A stretch of 6,462 nt of DNA from Thermoplasmata archaeon (GTDB lineage Archaea; Thermoplasmatota; Thermoplasmata; Lutacidiplasmatales; UBA184): positions 1 through 6,462 of the forward strand of contig JASIDM010000160.1 in the NCBI GenBank assembly GCA_030044695.1. Direction: 5' to 3'. The notes under the pieces were generated by a model. That model did no database searches and had not been told where the DNA came from. It saw nothing but the letters and a program-made list of their open reading frames with translations. Positions 5,139 to 6,462 of this stretch are shown piece by piece. The translations under genes were made by a program, and so were the position numbers. Each line of letters begins with the position of its first letter. Position 1 is the first letter of the stretch.

Positions 5139-6082
5139 TCCCACTCGATCGTCGCCGGGGGCTTGTCCGTGACGTCGTACAGCACCCGGACCACCTCGCC
5201 GGGAAGCTCGCGGGTGATCCGCTGGGCGATCCGGGCCAGCACGGCCGCCGGGACCGGGACCGCGGTCGCCGTCATGGCGTCGACGGAGTCGACGACCCGA
5301 ACGCTCACGGCGTCGCCGTGGACGCGGTTGTCGCCGGTGACCCCGACGGTCTTCGCCTCGAGCAGGACGGCGAAGTACTGCCATGGGCGCTCCAGCTCGC
5401 GGGCGGCGACGGCGCGGTCGATCTCCTCCTCGACGACGGCGTTCGCCACGCGGGCGCGACGGAGCCGCTCGCGGTCCACGGCCCCCTCCACGCGGACCGC
5501 GAGCCCCGGCCCAGGGAACGGCTGGCGCTCGGCCTCGGGGATCCCGAGCTCGCGCGCCACGGCCCGGACCTCGTCCTTGTACAGGTCCCGGAGCGGTTCC
5601 ACCAGGACCAGGCGCGAGCCTTTCGGGATCCCGCCGACGTTGTGGTGGGTCTTGATCGTGTCCCGCAGCGCGCCTCCGCTCTCGATCCAGTCGGGCGCGA
5701 TCGTCCCCTGGACCAGGCGGTCGGTCCCCAGCTCCCGGGCCTGCGCGTCGAACACGTGGACGAACTCGGCGCCGATCCGACGGCGCTTGCGCTCCGGGTC
5801 GCGCACCCCCCGCAGGGCGTTCAGGAACTGCTCGCTCGCCTCGACCCGGCGGTAGGCGAGCCCGCTCTGCCGGAACAGACGGTCGACGCGCTCGACCTCG
5901 CCGGCGCGCAGCAGCCCGGTGTCCACGAAGATCGCGTGGGCGCGGTCGCCGAGGGCCCGCTCCGCGAGGACCGCGGCGGCGGTCGAGTCGATCCCCCCGG
6001 ACGCCGCGACGACCGCCGGACCCGGGACAGCCGCCCGGAGCTTGTCGATCGCCTGCGCCACGAACTGCTTGGGGTCGTTCAT
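5135..6082 (-). CDS. guaA: GMP synthase, ATP-pyrophosphatase subunit (subunit B)
   Basis: Amidates XMP to GMP using ATP and ammonia, the last step of guanine nucleotide synthesis. The 315-residue protein begins directly with the ATP-pyrophosphatase domain: the PP-loop SGGIDST is at 28-34 and FVDTGLLR follows near 52-59. The substrate-binding signatures TIKTHHNVGGIP and RQPFPGPGLAVRV are intact. The C-terminal dimerisation domain ends in the family's typical TIEWE. No glutaminase domain is fused, which is the archaeal two-subunit arrangement; the glutaminase gene is not in this window. The ATG at 6082 overlaps the purE stop as ATGA, so the two purine genes form a translationally coupled pair. 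No good Shine-Dalgarno is seen at normal distance. Archaeal genomes often call this gene guaAb or guaB-type 'subunit B'; it is not IMP dehydrogenase. Confidence 0.95.
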   Translation of the reverse strand: MNDPKQFVAQAIDKLRAAVPGPAVVAASGGIDSTAAAVLAERALGDRAHAIFVDTGLLRAGEVERVDRLFRQSGLAYRRVEASEQFLNALRGVRDPERKRRRIGAEFVHVFDAQARELGTDRLVQGTIAPDWIESGGALRDTIKTHHNVGGIPKGSRLVLVEPLRDLYKDEVRAVARELGIPEAERQPFPGPGLAVRVEGAVDRERLRRARVANAVVEEEIDRAVAARELERPWQYFAVLLEAKTVGVTGDNRVHGDAVSVRVVDSVDAMTATAVPVPAAVLARIAQRITRELPGEVVRVLYDVTDKPPATIEWE

Positions 6083-6462
6083 GCCGGCTTCGCGGGCTCG
6101 GCGGCGGGCTCCTCCCGCCAGCGGGCGCGGTAGCGCTGGAGGCGGGCCACGAGCTCCGGGTGCGAGAGCGCGAGGATCTCCACGGCCAGCAGCGCCGCAT
6201 TCTCGGAGGAATCGAGGCCCACGGCGGCGACCGGGATGCCGGGGGGCATTTGGACGACCGAGAGGAGGCTGTCGAGCCCGAGACCCCGGTGGATCGGGAC
6301 CCCGACGACGGGCTTCAGGGTCCTCGCCGCGACCACCCCGGGCAGCGCGGCCGAGAGCCCGGCCATCGCGACGAAGACGTCGGTCGTGGGGTCCGCCACG
6401 AGCCGCTCGACCTTCTCCGGGGTGCGGTGAGCGGAGGCGACGTGCACCTCACACGGCACCTC
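6079..6462 (-). CDS. purE: Phosphoribosylaminoimidazole carboxylase catalytic subunit PurE (partial, start beyond right edge)
   Basis: The last 127 codons are present and the frame is open to the window edge, where EVPCEVHVASAHRTP shows that about 30 N-terminal residues are missing. The GTG at 6459 is internal, not a start. PurE acts in de novo purine synthesis, producing carboxyaminoimidazole ribotide from AIR or N5-carboxy-AIR. SAHRTP with the catalytic His, VVGVPI, SVVQMPPGIPVA and NAALLAVEIL are recognisable class I features. The loop that reads GGAAHLPG in E. coli is here AGLSAALPG, so the usual second His is Ala. The tail ends with a short Ala/Pro/Glu-rich extension. The stop overlaps the guaA start by four bases, tying two purine steps in one transcript. 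No purK is visible in the window. Confidence 0.92.
   Translation of the reverse strand, partial: EVPCEVHVASAHRTPEKVERLVADPTTDVFVAMAGLSAALPGVVAARTLKPVVGVPIHRGLGLDSLLSVVQMPPGIPVAAVGLDSSENAALLAVEILALSHPELVARLQRYRARWREEPAAEPAKPA

Noticed and set aside
5318..6133. Plus-strand 271-codon frame opposite guaA
   Set aside because: Composition is that of a high-GC shadow frame, and guaA on the other strand carries all family motifs.
5070..6200. Upstream extension of the RHH gene frame across guaA
   Set aside because: The extra residues are Arg/Pro/Gly-rich and lie in another frame of guaA; the true protein begins at 5069 next to the RHH fold.

Overview
The window reads as a piece of an archaeal chromosome with very high GC and strong G/C preference at third codon positions. 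Archaeal markers are a 20S proteasome beta subunit of archaeal type, the first codons of what looks like the archaeal termination nuclease aCPSF1, a GMP synthase made only of the ATP-pyrophosphatase half (archaea encode the glutaminase half separately), and TATA-type promoter elements. A high-GC Thermoplasmatota-like lineage would fit, but this is an inference; nothing here fixes the taxon.

Layout. Positions 1-819 (minus): psmB followed by the start of the aCPSF1 gene, which runs off the left edge. Positions 820-997: divergent promoter region with a clear TATA box for psmB and a second one for the plus-strand operon. Positions 998-4526 (plus): a tightly overlapping three-gene operon for an anchor-less succinate dehydrogenase/fumarate reductase of the HdrB-linked type (flavoprotein, iron-sulfur subunit, CCG-domain subunit). 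It meets the minus-strand genes tail to tail with only four bases between stop codons. Positions 4531-5069 (minus): two small genes, a ribbon-helix-helix regulator and an uncharacterised cysteine-containing protein of 89 residues. Positions 5135-6462 (minus): purE (start beyond the right edge) and guaA subunit B, overlapping by four bases.

The genes are mostly housekeeping: protein and RNA turnover on the left, respiratory or fumarate/thiol redox chemistry in the middle, purine synthesis on the right. All catalytic residues I looked for in PsmB and SdhA are present, as are all cluster-ligand cysteines in SdhB and SdhE and the P-loop of GuaA. The less ordinary points are the extra cysteine that should turn the third Fe-S cluster of SdhB into a 4Fe-4S cluster, the absence of a membrane anchor gene, a cluster of repeated GCCTC boxes at the promoter of the ribbon-helix-helix gene, a mixed PurE active-site motif, and the unknown small protein. 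I see no CRISPR array, mobile element, tRNA, rRNA or defence system, and no convincing new multi-gene system.
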